Source of the DNA: an uncultured Collinsella sp.
Lineage (GTDB): Bacteria; Actinomycetota; Coriobacteriia; Coriobacteriales; Coriobacteriaceae
Assembly: GCA_902464175.1 (NCBI GenBank)
Contig: CABQHZ010000004.1
Coordinates: 1-35,884 of the forward strand
Direction: 5' to 3'
DNA: 35,884 nt
The position numbers and the translations under genes are program-made. Positions 27,005 to 34,647 of the stretch are shown in pieces. The first letter of the stretch is position 1, and every line of letters starts with the position of its first letter. Under the pieces are notes generated by a model. It had not been told where the DNA came from, ran no database searches, and saw only the letters and a list, made by a program, of their open reading frames with translations.

Positions 27005-30000
27005 ATGTCTGATGAGACGATTACGGTACGCCGAGATGGCGGCAATGATAACGATGAGACCGTAACGGTGCGCCGCGGGAATGCGCCCGTAGGGGGAGAG
27101 ACGGTTACCGTAAACCGTGTCGACCAGGCTTCTGCGCCTGGAGAGACCGTAACGGTGCGCCGAGCTGATGCCCCGGCGTCTGGCGAAACGGTTACCGTTC
27201 GCCGCGCTGCTGCCCCATCGAATGGCGAAACGGTGACGGTGCATCGCCCGACAACTGAATCGAATGGCGAAACGGTGACGGTTGCAAGGCCGTCCGGTGC
27301 TTCTTCTGACGGCAGGACTGTTACCGTTTCCCGTCCCAGCACTCCTGCGGCAGGCGAAACTGTCACGGTGCCGCGCGCTGCGAGCCCCGACGGCCAGACG
27401 GTAACTGTCTCGCGCGGCACCACGGCCAGCCCCAATGGCGAAACGGTGACCGTTTCTCGTGGGGGTGCACATGCTGCCGCTGCATCTGCCTCTCCTTTTG
27501 TTGCAGAGGATGCGACGGTTGTCTCGAATGACGGGCAGCAGTTTATTATTCATTTGGGACAGGTCATTGGCCATGGCGGTCAATCTACCATTGTTACCGC
27601 TGAGCGCGTGAGCGATGGTCTGGCATGTGTTGCCAAGGTCTTTAAGCCTCTTGTCGGCGCCGAGCGCGCCGCCTATCAAAAGGTGGTAAGCGCCGTAATG
27701 GGACTCAATGACCGTCCCGTGTCTCAGACGCATCTGCTGCCCATCTTTGCCTATCTGCACCAGGGCCTGAGTGCAACCGAGGTGGGGGCTGCGGCTCCTC
27801 AGCTGTGGGATGTTTCCATTACGCCGTTGGCCACATGCCTTTTTGATCGTCCCCGTAGCAAGAATATGGTTAAGAACCGCGTGATTCCCGAGCTCAGCCA
27901 GGCAATCGAGTTGCTCCATACCGAGCTCGGCATTGTCCATCGTGACATTAAGCCGCAGAACGTTTACCTGTACGACAAGCAGATCGTGCTGGGAGATTAT
28001 GGCTCTGCCCGTTCGCTTGCAGGATTTGACAGCCGCCTGACAAATACCATGACGCGCTCCGATGGCTATACGCCCGGTCGTGGCGGCATGGTCGACCCTC
28101 GTAACGACTGGTATTCGTTTGGCTACACGATCTGGACGCTCTACGAAAACAATGTTCACCCGCTGCAGGAATTCATAAACGACAATACGCTTTCCGATCG
28201 CCAAGAGACGGGCGAGCCTGCGGACTTTAACCATCCAGATGATGCGACTCTGGGGAACCTGCTCAAGGGTCTGACATTTGAGCTTTCGGGCGAGCGCTTT
28301 GGCTACGAAGAAGTTAAAGACTGGATGGCTGACCCCGATCATTTCTATCGCAAGCTACCCACGATGGATGCTGGTAGCGCTCGCAAGCCTTACGAGTTTG
28401 CGGGCAAGCTGTATAGCGATCCGGTGCTTCTTGCTCGTGCGCTGTCCTCCAATTGGGACGAGGCAAAGCTTCGCATGAGCCAGCAACAGCTCGAAAACCT
28501 GATGGTCGACTGGGGCGAGAACGACCTGCAGACCAGGATCCATCAGTTGGTCGAAGAGGATATCCAGACAGCGTCCAATCCTGACTTGGCCCTTGCTTGC
28601 GTAATCTACGAGATGTCCAACGGCAAGATTATGTCGTGGCGCGGCGAGGACGTCTCGCTCACCGATGCGGGCGATGCTCTTCCGGCACGCATCGCTAAGA
28701 TGGATGTTGCCGAAATCGATCGCTATGCCGTCCAATCCGGTCTCGACGGCTCGAGGTCGTCAGGTGTGCTGCCTTCGGGGTTTTTGTCCCGCATTCTTTC
28801 TCGAGACAACGATCTCAATGATGAGCGCGCGAAGCTTGCCGCCGATATTCATGAACTGGAGAAGCTGGCACTTCACTCGAACGATCCCCATTTTGCTGCC
28901 TGCCTGTTTAAGGGGCTGCTGACGCGCAACGATGAGAAAAACGCTGCGGCTCAGGCGGCACTTATGTCGCTTATTAACCAACCGGCAGCGTTTTTTGGCG
29001 TCTGCTCGTCGGCTCACAGGCTGGATGAATTCCTGCTTAATTTTGCGGGCGTTTCCGAGATGGCGGCAATCATCTCTGCTCGAGATGCTGCAACTTCGCA
29101 AGGAACCGTCGATATAGATGTCGTAATCGATTATATGGACAAGGTTGCGGCCAATAAGAAAGCGGTGCGTGCGTTTTATCGTAAGTTCGGAAGCTATGCT
29201 GCCTGGCTGTGGCTTGCCGCTCATACCGATCTCTACGATTCGGCCCAAGGCTCTGTGGGCGAGGCAGTTAAAATAACCCTGCTCGGATTGAACCCGCCGG
29301 CTAACGCTGCCGTTTCCATGCTCATCCAGGCGGGCTCCAATGCTCGTCTTGAGGGGATCAAGCTCCGGGAAGATATGGAACTCACGCCCGTCCCGTACGT
29401 AAACGGCTGGGAAGTCGATGGAAAGCACGGAACGCGCCCCTGTACGCTCAATGCGCTGTTTTGCGCTCAGGTCGGCGACGACGTCGCGCCGCGCGGCTAT
29501 GTTGCCGAGCTTATTGCTCAGGGCGTCGATGAGCAGATGCTCGCGGCTCGCGGCGTAAGGCTCCTTGCGGATGAGAGTTTGATCTCCTCTGCCGAATACG
29601 CTGAGTTCCTTGAGGATAGCCGCAGTGTTGCAGACGGATCCTTAAAGGCCGCTATCGAGCAAGATACGCGCGATTACGGTGTCGTTGAGGGCATTGCTGA
29701 CAGCGATGCTCGCACCGCCGCCATTAAGAAGGAGCAGCGGGGCGTTTTGATGTACACCGTTCTGGTGGCGATTCTATACTGCATTGTTATCATGTGTTCC
29801 CGCGGGGCCTTCGGTCAGCTCATCGTTTCCTGGGGATCGTTTGGTCCGCTTGCGGGCATCTTCCTGGCGGTTGCGTTTATCGGCTGTTTTGGATTCCTTG
29901 CTCTTAATCTCTTGCGGTCTTATTCGGCAGCCGATCGTGTTGGTGCGCTCAGGAACGATATCGACGCTAACTCGGATGCTCTCGAGCGATATCTGCTCCA

Positions 30001-30502
30001 GCTTGTGGAGTTTGCCGATCGCAAGGGCCATGTGTTCGAGGAACTTGCAATTTCGTCAGACGACCAGCCTCTTGCCCAAGTCGGCGCGCTTGCCTTTTCT
30101 AGTGGGCGTGCGCCTGCGGCGTTTTACATGGATCCTCAGCTGATGGACAGGCTGGGGCGCTATGCCGGCCGCTTGGTCGTTTTCGTTCCGCTTATCACCA
30201 GCGCCTTTGGGTTTATGGGGGCGATGTTTGTCGATGGAGACACGTTCACCAAACTTGACGTTGTGATAGCGATCCTCATCGGAGCCATGACGGTCATGCT
30301 CATCTTTGGTGACGATGCTCACCCCGGCAGTGCCAAGTCGATTCGCACTTGGCTCTTCTCTTGGATCGTACCGATTGTCATCGAGTTTTTCCTTTGGGGC
30401 GTCGTGACCATTGCACAGCTGCTTAGTATCTTCGGATTTATTATGATGCTGATTGGCTTTGGCATCTGCGCATTCTTCTTCTACATCTTCCTTACCGCCT
30501 AG
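27005..30502 (+). CDS. Large multi-spanning Ser/Thr kinase with TVTV-repeat N-terminus, 1165 aa
   Basis: The first 152 residues hold eleven copies of a GETVTV(R/S)R-like motif separated by short Pro/Ala/Ser linkers. A kinase domain follows: glycine loop GHGGQSTIV (189-197), K211 in VAKVFK, HRDIKPQN (D314), DYG with D331 instead of DFG, and DWYSFGYTIWTLYE. A helical region of about 450 residues leads to about six membrane segments between 910 and the C-terminus (for example 910-935, 945-970, 1053-1077, 1083-1102 and two in the last 50 residues). Unlike the other two kinases here it keeps the HRDIKPQN Lys. The Thr-rich repeats are plausible autophosphorylation sites and FHA docking points. It lies 2 bp after the PP2C gene. 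Confidence 0.92.
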   Translation: MSDETITVRRDGGNDNDETVTVRRGNAPVGGETVTVNRVDQASAPGETVTVRRADAPASGETVTVRRAAAPSNGETVTVHRPTTESNGETVTVARPSGASSDGRTVTVSRPSTPAAGETVTVPRAASPDGQTVTVSRGTTASPNGETVTVSRGGAHAAAASASPFVAEDATVVSNDGQQFIIHLGQVIGHGGQSTIVTAERVSDGLACVAKVFKPLVGAERAAYQKVVSAVMGLNDRPVSQTHLLPIFAYLHQGLSATEVGAAAPQLWDVSITPLATCLFDRPRSKNMVKNRVIPELSQAIELLHTELGIVHRDIKPQNVYLYDKQIVLGDYGSARSLAGFDSRLTNTMTRSDGYTPGRGGMVDPRNDWYSFGYTIWTLYENNVHPLQEFINDNTLSDRQETGEPADFNHPDDATLGNLLKGLTFELSGERFGYEEVKDWMADPDHFYRKLPTMDAGSARKPYEFAGKLYSDPVLLARALSSNWDEAKLRMSQQQLENLMVDWGENDLQTRIHQLVEEDIQTASNPDLALACVIYEMSNGKIMSWRGEDVSLTDAGDALPARIAKMDVAEIDRYAVQSGLDGSRSSGVLPSGFLSRILSRDNDLNDERAKLAADIHELEKLALHSNDPHFAACLFKGLLTRNDEKNAAAQAALMSLINQPAAFFGVCSSAHRLDEFLLNFAGVSEMAAIISARDAATSQGTVDIDVVIDYMDKVAANKKAVRAFYRKFGSYAAWLWLAAHTDLYDSAQGSVGEAVKITLLGLNPPANAAVSMLIQAGSNARLEGIKLREDMELTPVPYVNGWEVDGKHGTRPCTLNALFCAQVGDDVAPRGYVAELIAQGVDEQMLAARGVRLLADESLISSAEYAEFLEDSRSVADGSLKAAIEQDTRDYGVVEGIADSDARTAAIKKEQRGVLMYTVLVAILYCIVIMCSRGAFGQLIVSWGSFGPLAGIFLAVAFIGCFGFLALNLLRSYSAADRVGALRNDIDANSDALERYLLQLVEFADRKGHVFEELAISSDDQPLAQVGALAFSSGRAPAAFYMDPQLMDRLGRYAGRLVVFVPLITSAFGFMGAMFVDGDTFTKLDVVIAILIGAMTVMLIFGDDAHPGSAKSIRTWLFSWIVPIVIEFFLWGVVTIAQLLSIFGFIMMLIGFGICAFFFYIFLTA
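27011..27460 (+). repeat. Tandem in-frame repeats encoding TVTV motifs
   Basis: Eleven degenerate in-frame repeats, about 30-45 bp each, encode the core (D/G)(E/R/Q)T(V/I)TVxR: residues 3-10, 17-24, 31-38, 46-53, 60-67, 74-81, 88-95, 103-110, 117-124, 130-137 and 145-152. At DNA level cores vary in synonymous positions (ACGGTTACCGT, ACCGTAACGGT, ACGGTGACGGT), so the protein motif rather than the DNA is being kept. Confidence 0.9.
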
Positions 30503-30540
30503 CTAAGCAGACATTTCTTTTTATTTCCTGCATCGGGTTG

Positions 30541-30568
30541 CCAGGGAGGGACTATTGGCCTTCCCTGG
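30541..30568 (+). promoter_or_regulatory. Small hairpin in the largest gap of the operon
   Basis: CCAGGGA (30541-30547) pairs with TCCCTGG (30562-30568) in the 102-bp gap between the large kinase and the next gene. No proper T-run follows. It could attenuate transcription or mark a processing site. Evidence is structural only. Confidence 0.35.
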
Positions 30569-30604
30569 TGGCTTGCTTCATTCGATACACGTTAGGAGCA
30601 TCGT

Positions 30605-31231
30605 ATGCCAACGCTACGACTAGGGAATCTTTTCTCGGATTCCAATGGTGATCGCCAACAGCGACCGAGAGTGCCTCGACCGCAGGCTCCCAACACGCCG
30701 CAACGTAACGATGGCCTCCATGGCACCGAGCGACGTGCCATGACTGCCTTCGATGACATGTTGGGTATTGAGAACGTGGCGTCCCAGCGCAGCTCTCAAA
30801 CCAACGCGCGCTCTCGTTCGAACATGGCACAACGCGAAATCCGAAACGACGTTGTGATCAATGAGGGGCTGGGGTCATATGACGGACGTCCGTGCTCCAT
30901 CAGAATCTTCGAAAACCATCTCGAGATTGTCGCCAAGCGCGAGGGCTCGACGCTCGATGGCCATCCAGTGCTCAAGACGCTCGTCCCCGGCATTGGCAAC
31001 AGCAAGGCGGTTGCGGGCAGGCTCATTGCTCCGGGCAATTCCAATCCGCCGATTATCATTCCCTTTAATTCGCTGAGTGGTTTTCAGGAAGTGAGCGGGT
31101 TTATGCCCACGTTCGTCTTTAACCGGCGCAATCCTCAGACCAGAAAAATGGAGACGCACACCATTAAGACGGTGACTAGGGAGTTTGGATATGCGCTTAA
31201 CCGCTATGCCCAGACGCACTTCCATTACTAA
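30605..31231 (+). CDS. Unknown 208-aa protein, possible PH-like fold
   Basis: No firm family. The first 80 residues are polar and disordered-looking (QQRPRVPRPQAPNTPQRN and Ser/Arg/Gln-rich stretches). The rest alternates beta strands (CSIRIFENHLEIVAKR, PPIIIPFNSLSGFQEVSGF, PTFVFNRR) and ends in a helix (EFGYALNRYAQTHF). That order, several strands and a C-terminal helix, resembles bacterial PH-like domains such as DUF4429, but this is only a fold impression. No membrane segment or signal is seen. GTTAGGAG lies before the ATG. It is in the same orientation and operon as its neighbours. Confidence 0.7.
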   Translation: MPTLRLGNLFSDSNGDRQQRPRVPRPQAPNTPQRNDGLHGTERRAMTAFDDMLGIENVASQRSSQTNARSRSNMAQREIRNDVVINEGLGSYDGRPCSIRIFENHLEIVAKREGSTLDGHPVLKTLVPGIGNSKAVAGRLIAPGNSNPPIIIPFNSLSGFQEVSGFMPTFVFNRRNPQTRKMETHTIKTVTREFGYALNRYAQTHFHY

Positions 31232-31249
31232 CAGGTAGAGGCAAAACAT

Positions 31250-32500
31250 ATGGCAAACGATAACCAGCAAGAAAGCTTGTCGGCGCAAGAGCGCCTTGCT
31301 CGACTCTATAACGCTCAGGCTGATAGGCAGCAAGAAGATGCTGTGTCAGTCGCAGGCGAGGCTGCGGGGACATCCATTTCGTCAGATGCACCGGGGGCAT
31401 CGCAGGCGCAAACGGTTTCTACTCAAGAGCGCCTTGATCGCTTGCGTGCGCGCCGCGCTGGCGTGCCACTTCCGGGCGATCCAGAGGCAGCTACTCCGGT
31501 TAACAACGAGGGCGCGAATCGCCCTCGCTTTAACATCAATCTTTCGCGCATCGTGGACGCGATTCCCACCATTGTTCGGTATTTCCCGCTGCGTATTTTT
31601 ACGGTCTGGGGACTCTGTTCGGTCTGGTACCGCATGTACTTGAACGTTGGCGGAGACGATGTGCTGCATACAGGGCTTCCGGCACCGGGGTATAGCGCAT
31701 TCAACCCATTTGCTTTGGGCGCCGTTGTGTTCATCGGGCTTCTCGTGGTTGTGACGGAAATCATTGCCGGCCCGTTGAGCTTGATCATTAAGCAGTTAAT
31801 CATCGGCGCCACGTATTTCTTCCGCGGTTCCGCCGCCACCCGCGAGGCCCGCGACAGCGCGCACGCTAATTTCAGCCTGCGCCAGCTCGTTACCGAGACG
31901 GTCCGCGGCTACCACAGCGGCTACTCGGTCTTCGGCTCCATGGCCCGCGCGGCCCGCGGCGCACGCAACAGCGCCTCCACGCTCGACTACGGCGTCGGGG
32001 CCTTCACGGGGGAGGACCCCAACGCCCCCGTCTACGACGACGGCCTGGGCGACCGTCCCTCGCAGATGGAGCTTACGGACGACGCGGCATCGAGGATCTG
32101 GGACCTGTACTACCCGGCATACGGAGCCGAGGGCCCCATGTCCAACCTGCACGAGGCGCTCGCCGCGGGCGACCCGCAGGACTACACGACCCTGATGAGC
32201 CTCGCCCTCAACGTGGCGGAGTGGTGCGAGCAAAACGGCACGCCCGACACGCACAGCTGGTTCGACGACCCCGCCTACCCGGGCGACTACGTCGACGCCG
32301 GCACGTTCTACCTCATGGCGTACTCGTTCTGGGAGCGGGCGGCCGAGGCGCGGCGCGTGGGGCCGATCGAGCCGCTCGCGGACGACATGAGCCGCTTCAT
32401 CCTGCGCCACCTGAGCGACTGGTCGCGCGAGAACGCCCGCGCCTACCGCTGGCGCGGCGACTGGCGCGACGCGGACTACTTCGACAAGGACCGCCTGTAG
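31250..32500 (+). CDS. Unknown membrane protein, 416 aa, mosaic composition
   Basis: The N-terminal cytoplasmic part holds two copies of a short motif, SAQERLARL (11-19) and STQERLDRL (57-65), in a polar context. Two hydrophobic regions follow (about 103-133 and 152-192), then a soluble C-terminal domain of about 220 residues rich in Trp, Tyr, Asp and Arg (GDYVDAGTFYLMAYSFWERA near 343-362). No family recognised. From about codon 190 onward third positions are almost all G or C, in contrast to the N-terminal half and both neighbouring genes, suggesting the 3' half came from another source by recombination. A ribosome-binding site AGAGG precedes the ATG. Confidence 0.8.
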   Translation: MANDNQQESLSAQERLARLYNAQADRQQEDAVSVAGEAAGTSISSDAPGASQAQTVSTQERLDRLRARRAGVPLPGDPEAATPVNNEGANRPRFNINLSRIVDAIPTIVRYFPLRIFTVWGLCSVWYRMYLNVGGDDVLHTGLPAPGYSAFNPFALGAVVFIGLLVVVTEIIAGPLSLIIKQLIIGATYFFRGSAATREARDSAHANFSLRQLVTETVRGYHSGYSVFGSMARAARGARNSASTLDYGVGAFTGEDPNAPVYDDGLGDRPSQMELTDDAASRIWDLYYPAYGAEGPMSNLHEALAAGDPQDYTTLMSLALNVAEWCEQNGTPDTHSWFDDPAYPGDYVDAGTFYLMAYSFWERAAEARRVGPIEPLADDMSRFILRHLSDWSRENARAYRWRGDWRDADYFDKDRL

Positions 32501-32521
32501 GCGGCGGAAAGGGAATTACGG

Positions 32522-33427
32522 ATGGCAGTCAATCAAAATGGGTCCGGCCGGGGGAGTGCCGGACCCAACGGATCGGATATTAACGATGTCGTTAACCGCC
32601 TGGGCGGTCCGCGCGTGGTGATCGTCCTTGCTGTGGTGGTAGTCATCGCCATTGTTGCGGTCACGTCCATCACAAGCGGCATCTCCGACACCAATCGGCA
32701 GACCGAGCAACGCGCCGAGGCCAAGCAACAGCAAGAAGAGGAGGCAGCGCGCGCTCAGCGTAAAAAGGAAAAAGAGGCACGCCATCAGGAAGAAGCGAAA
32801 AAGGCCACCGTGCTCACGCTCGATGAGATTGCGGACGAGACGCTGCGCTCGGACTTAGCGTTCGATGCGGACGAGGACGGCAACATTTCGCAAGAGACTG
32901 CGGATAAAGCTACCTCGATCGATATCGAGTCGTTTGATTCACTTCCCCTGTTGGCCGACTTCCACAACATCGCAACGCTTGGCATTGACGACTACGACAG
33001 CGAAAATTACGACATAAGCTCCATTAGCAATATCACTCGTCTGTCCATTGGTGACTGTTCGGTTCCTCAGGTTGATCTCACGCGATTTCCTCAACTGCGG
33101 CGCATCACCATTAACAGGCTCGCGAGCCCTGTCGATACCTTGAACGCCAATAATATGTCCTCGTTGACGAACGTGCAGATCGAAGGCCTTGATGGCAGTA
33201 TTGGGACGCTTGACCTGTCGGGCGATGTGAACCTCGAGCACCTGAATATCAAGAGCAGAGTCGATACGCTCGATCTGTGCGGCGCGGGTAGGGAAGACGC
33301 TTTCAATATCACTTTTACGCCCAATTGTGTCGGCAAGATCTTGTATGACAGCGATACGAGCAGCGGCATGGTCGAATTTTTGCAAAAAGTGAGTAGCGAC
33401 TACGGCTACACCATGGAGCAACAATAA
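32522..33427 (+). CDS. Single-pass protein with EF-hand-like loop and LRR-like repeats, 301 aa
   Basis: Order of parts: a Gly/Asn-rich start, a membrane segment (about 31-51, VVIVLAVVVVIAIVAV), a highly charged helix (57-95, Gln/Glu/Lys/Arg), an EF-hand-like loop DADEDGNISQET (115-126; position 12 is Thr instead of Glu) and then about 150 residues of leucine-rich-repeat-like strands (LTRFPQLRRITINRL, MSSLTNVQIEGL, LSGDVNLEHLNIKS). The bulk is predicted outside the cell. It is a paralogue of the next gene, with the same layout and a similar end (YTMEQQ versus WTLEEQ). Role unknown. Confidence 0.8.
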   Translation: MAVNQNGSGRGSAGPNGSDINDVVNRLGGPRVVIVLAVVVVIAIVAVTSITSGISDTNRQTEQRAEAKQQQEEEAARAQRKKEKEARHQEEAKKATVLTLDEIADETLRSDLAFDADEDGNISQETADKATSIDIESFDSLPLLADFHNIATLGIDDYDSENYDISSISNITRLSIGDCSVPQVDLTRFPQLRRITINRLASPVDTLNANNMSSLTNVQIEGLDGSIGTLDLSGDVNLEHLNIKSRVDTLDLCGAGREDAFNITFTPNCVGKILYDSDTSSGMVEFLQKVSSDYGYTMEQQ

Positions 33428-33454
33428 AACTGCGCCCAAGTGAGGAGAAGCAAT

Positions 33455-34519
33455 ATGGCGAACTTTAAGCCCGACATGTCTTGGCGGGATAACGAACGGG
33501 TCCAGCGTGTGACCGAGCAGCCTTCGGGCGGGGCTAATGAGCAGGCTGCCGAGACGCCGAATGTGCGGGTGAATATGCGTCCGAACGGGCAGACAACCGA
33601 ACAGTCTGCTGGGCAGGCGCAGCAGACGCCGGGGCGTTCGACAAGTCGGATCCCTCGCCCTGCCGGTCAGCCGAATGGACAGGCGGCTGAACGTGCAAAT
33701 GAAGCCGTCTCTCGCTTGGGCGGCGTTCGCGCCCTGGTAGTGCTTGCGGCGGTTGTGGTCATAGGCGCGGTTGCCGCTTTCGCCGTGATTGGCGGCGTCG
33801 GTGACGTGCAAGGCGGCGGGGGAGCCTCGTCGAGCGCCTCTAAAGAGTCGAGCTCAACTGACGCCTCTGGCTCCGAGACCAAGAAAGAAAAAGGTCTCGT
33901 CGATGTTGATGCGATCACGGATGATACCCTGCACGGGCTGCTTGCCGACTATGACAACGATGACGATGGCCAGCTGACCGCTAAGGAGACCCAGCGCATC
34001 ACGGAGCTGGTCGTGAGTGACGAGGTGACGGACTTTACGCCCATTAGCAAGCTGGACAAGCTCGATACGCTCGGCATCAATACCCTAAGCGCCAAGAGTG
34101 CGGACTTTAGCGAGCTCGAGGCACTCGAGGTGCTCAAGTTTGGCGACATGACGACCCAGGATCTCGACTTGAGCGTCTGCCCCAAGCTCAACGCCTTTAA
34201 GATCGAAGGTCTAAAGGGCGCCGTCAATTCCATCGATGCCTCGGGTCTTAAGAACCTGATGTTCTTCACCGTCGATCAGGGACTCCAGGGTGATGTCGAG
34301 AAGATCGACCTTTCGAACGATGACATTCTTGGCGCACTCGAGATTACCTGTAACGTCGGTGAGCTCAACCTGTCGGGTTGCAGCCACTCGTTCCCCAAGC
34401 TCAACATCGCTGCGGATCATATCGACAAGATCGTGGTCGACAGCAACACTAATGCCGACCTGGTGGCTACCCTGCGCGACCTTTGCGCCCAGAAGGGCTG
34501 GACGCTGGAGGAGCAGTAA
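33455..34519 (+). CDS. Single-pass protein with canonical EF-hand loop and LRR-like repeats, 354 aa
   Basis: Paralogue of the previous gene, with a longer Pro/Gln/Asn-rich cytoplasmic start, a membrane segment (about 92-114), a Ser-rich stalk and a complete 12-residue EF-hand loop DNDDDGQLTAKE (167-178), with Asp at 1, 3, 5, Gly at 6 and Glu at 12. LRR-like segments follow (DLSVCPKLNAFKIEGL, DASGLKNLMFFTVDQ, NLSGCSHSFPKLNIA). An outside calcium-binding, partner-binding ectodomain is likely. The frame opens with GTG at 33440, but the ATG at 33455 has GAGGAG 7 bp upstream and is preferred. It is the last gene of the operon. Confidence 0.82.
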   Translation: MANFKPDMSWRDNERVQRVTEQPSGGANEQAAETPNVRVNMRPNGQTTEQSAGQAQQTPGRSTSRIPRPAGQPNGQAAERANEAVSRLGGVRALVVLAAVVVIGAVAAFAVIGGVGDVQGGGGASSSASKESSSTDASGSETKKEKGLVDVDAITDDTLHGLLADYDNDDDGQLTAKETQRITELVVSDEVTDFTPISKLDKLDTLGINTLSAKSADFSELEALEVLKFGDMTTQDLDLSVCPKLNAFKIEGLKGAVNSIDASGLKNLMFFTVDQGLQGDVEKIDLSNDDILGALEITCNVGELNLSGCSHSFPKLNIAADHIDKIVVDSNTNADLVATLRDLCAQKGWTLEEQ

Positions 34520-34560
34520 GGCCATATAAGGCAGTGCCTGCTGTAAAGCCGTAAACGAAC

Positions 34561-34604
34561 AAAAAGAAGCGGGGCTCGGTCATTTCCGAACCCCGCTTCT
34601 TTTT
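34561..34604. terminator. Bidirectional intrinsic terminator
   Basis: AAAAAGAAGCGGGG (34561-34574) is exactly complementary to CCCCGCTTCTTTTT (34591-34604), with a 16-bp loop. The A-run and T-run allow termination in both directions, so it serves the signalling operon and the converging TIR gene. Confidence 0.95.
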
Positions 34605-34647
34605 GCTTTAATATCTGGATGGTTTTTCCTTCCAGCCCATTGTCCTC

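Noticed and set aside
26831..28342. 503-aa open frame on the minus strand
   Set aside because: Antisense to the PP2C gene and the large kinase. Its Arg/His repeats mirror the TVTV-coding repeats.
15040..34519. Type VI secretion locus
   Set aside because: Kinase, PP2C, FHA and Clp-type ATPase are present, but no TssB/TssC sheath, Hcp, VgrG, baseplate or TssJLM-like gene is visible, and the host looks Gram-positive.
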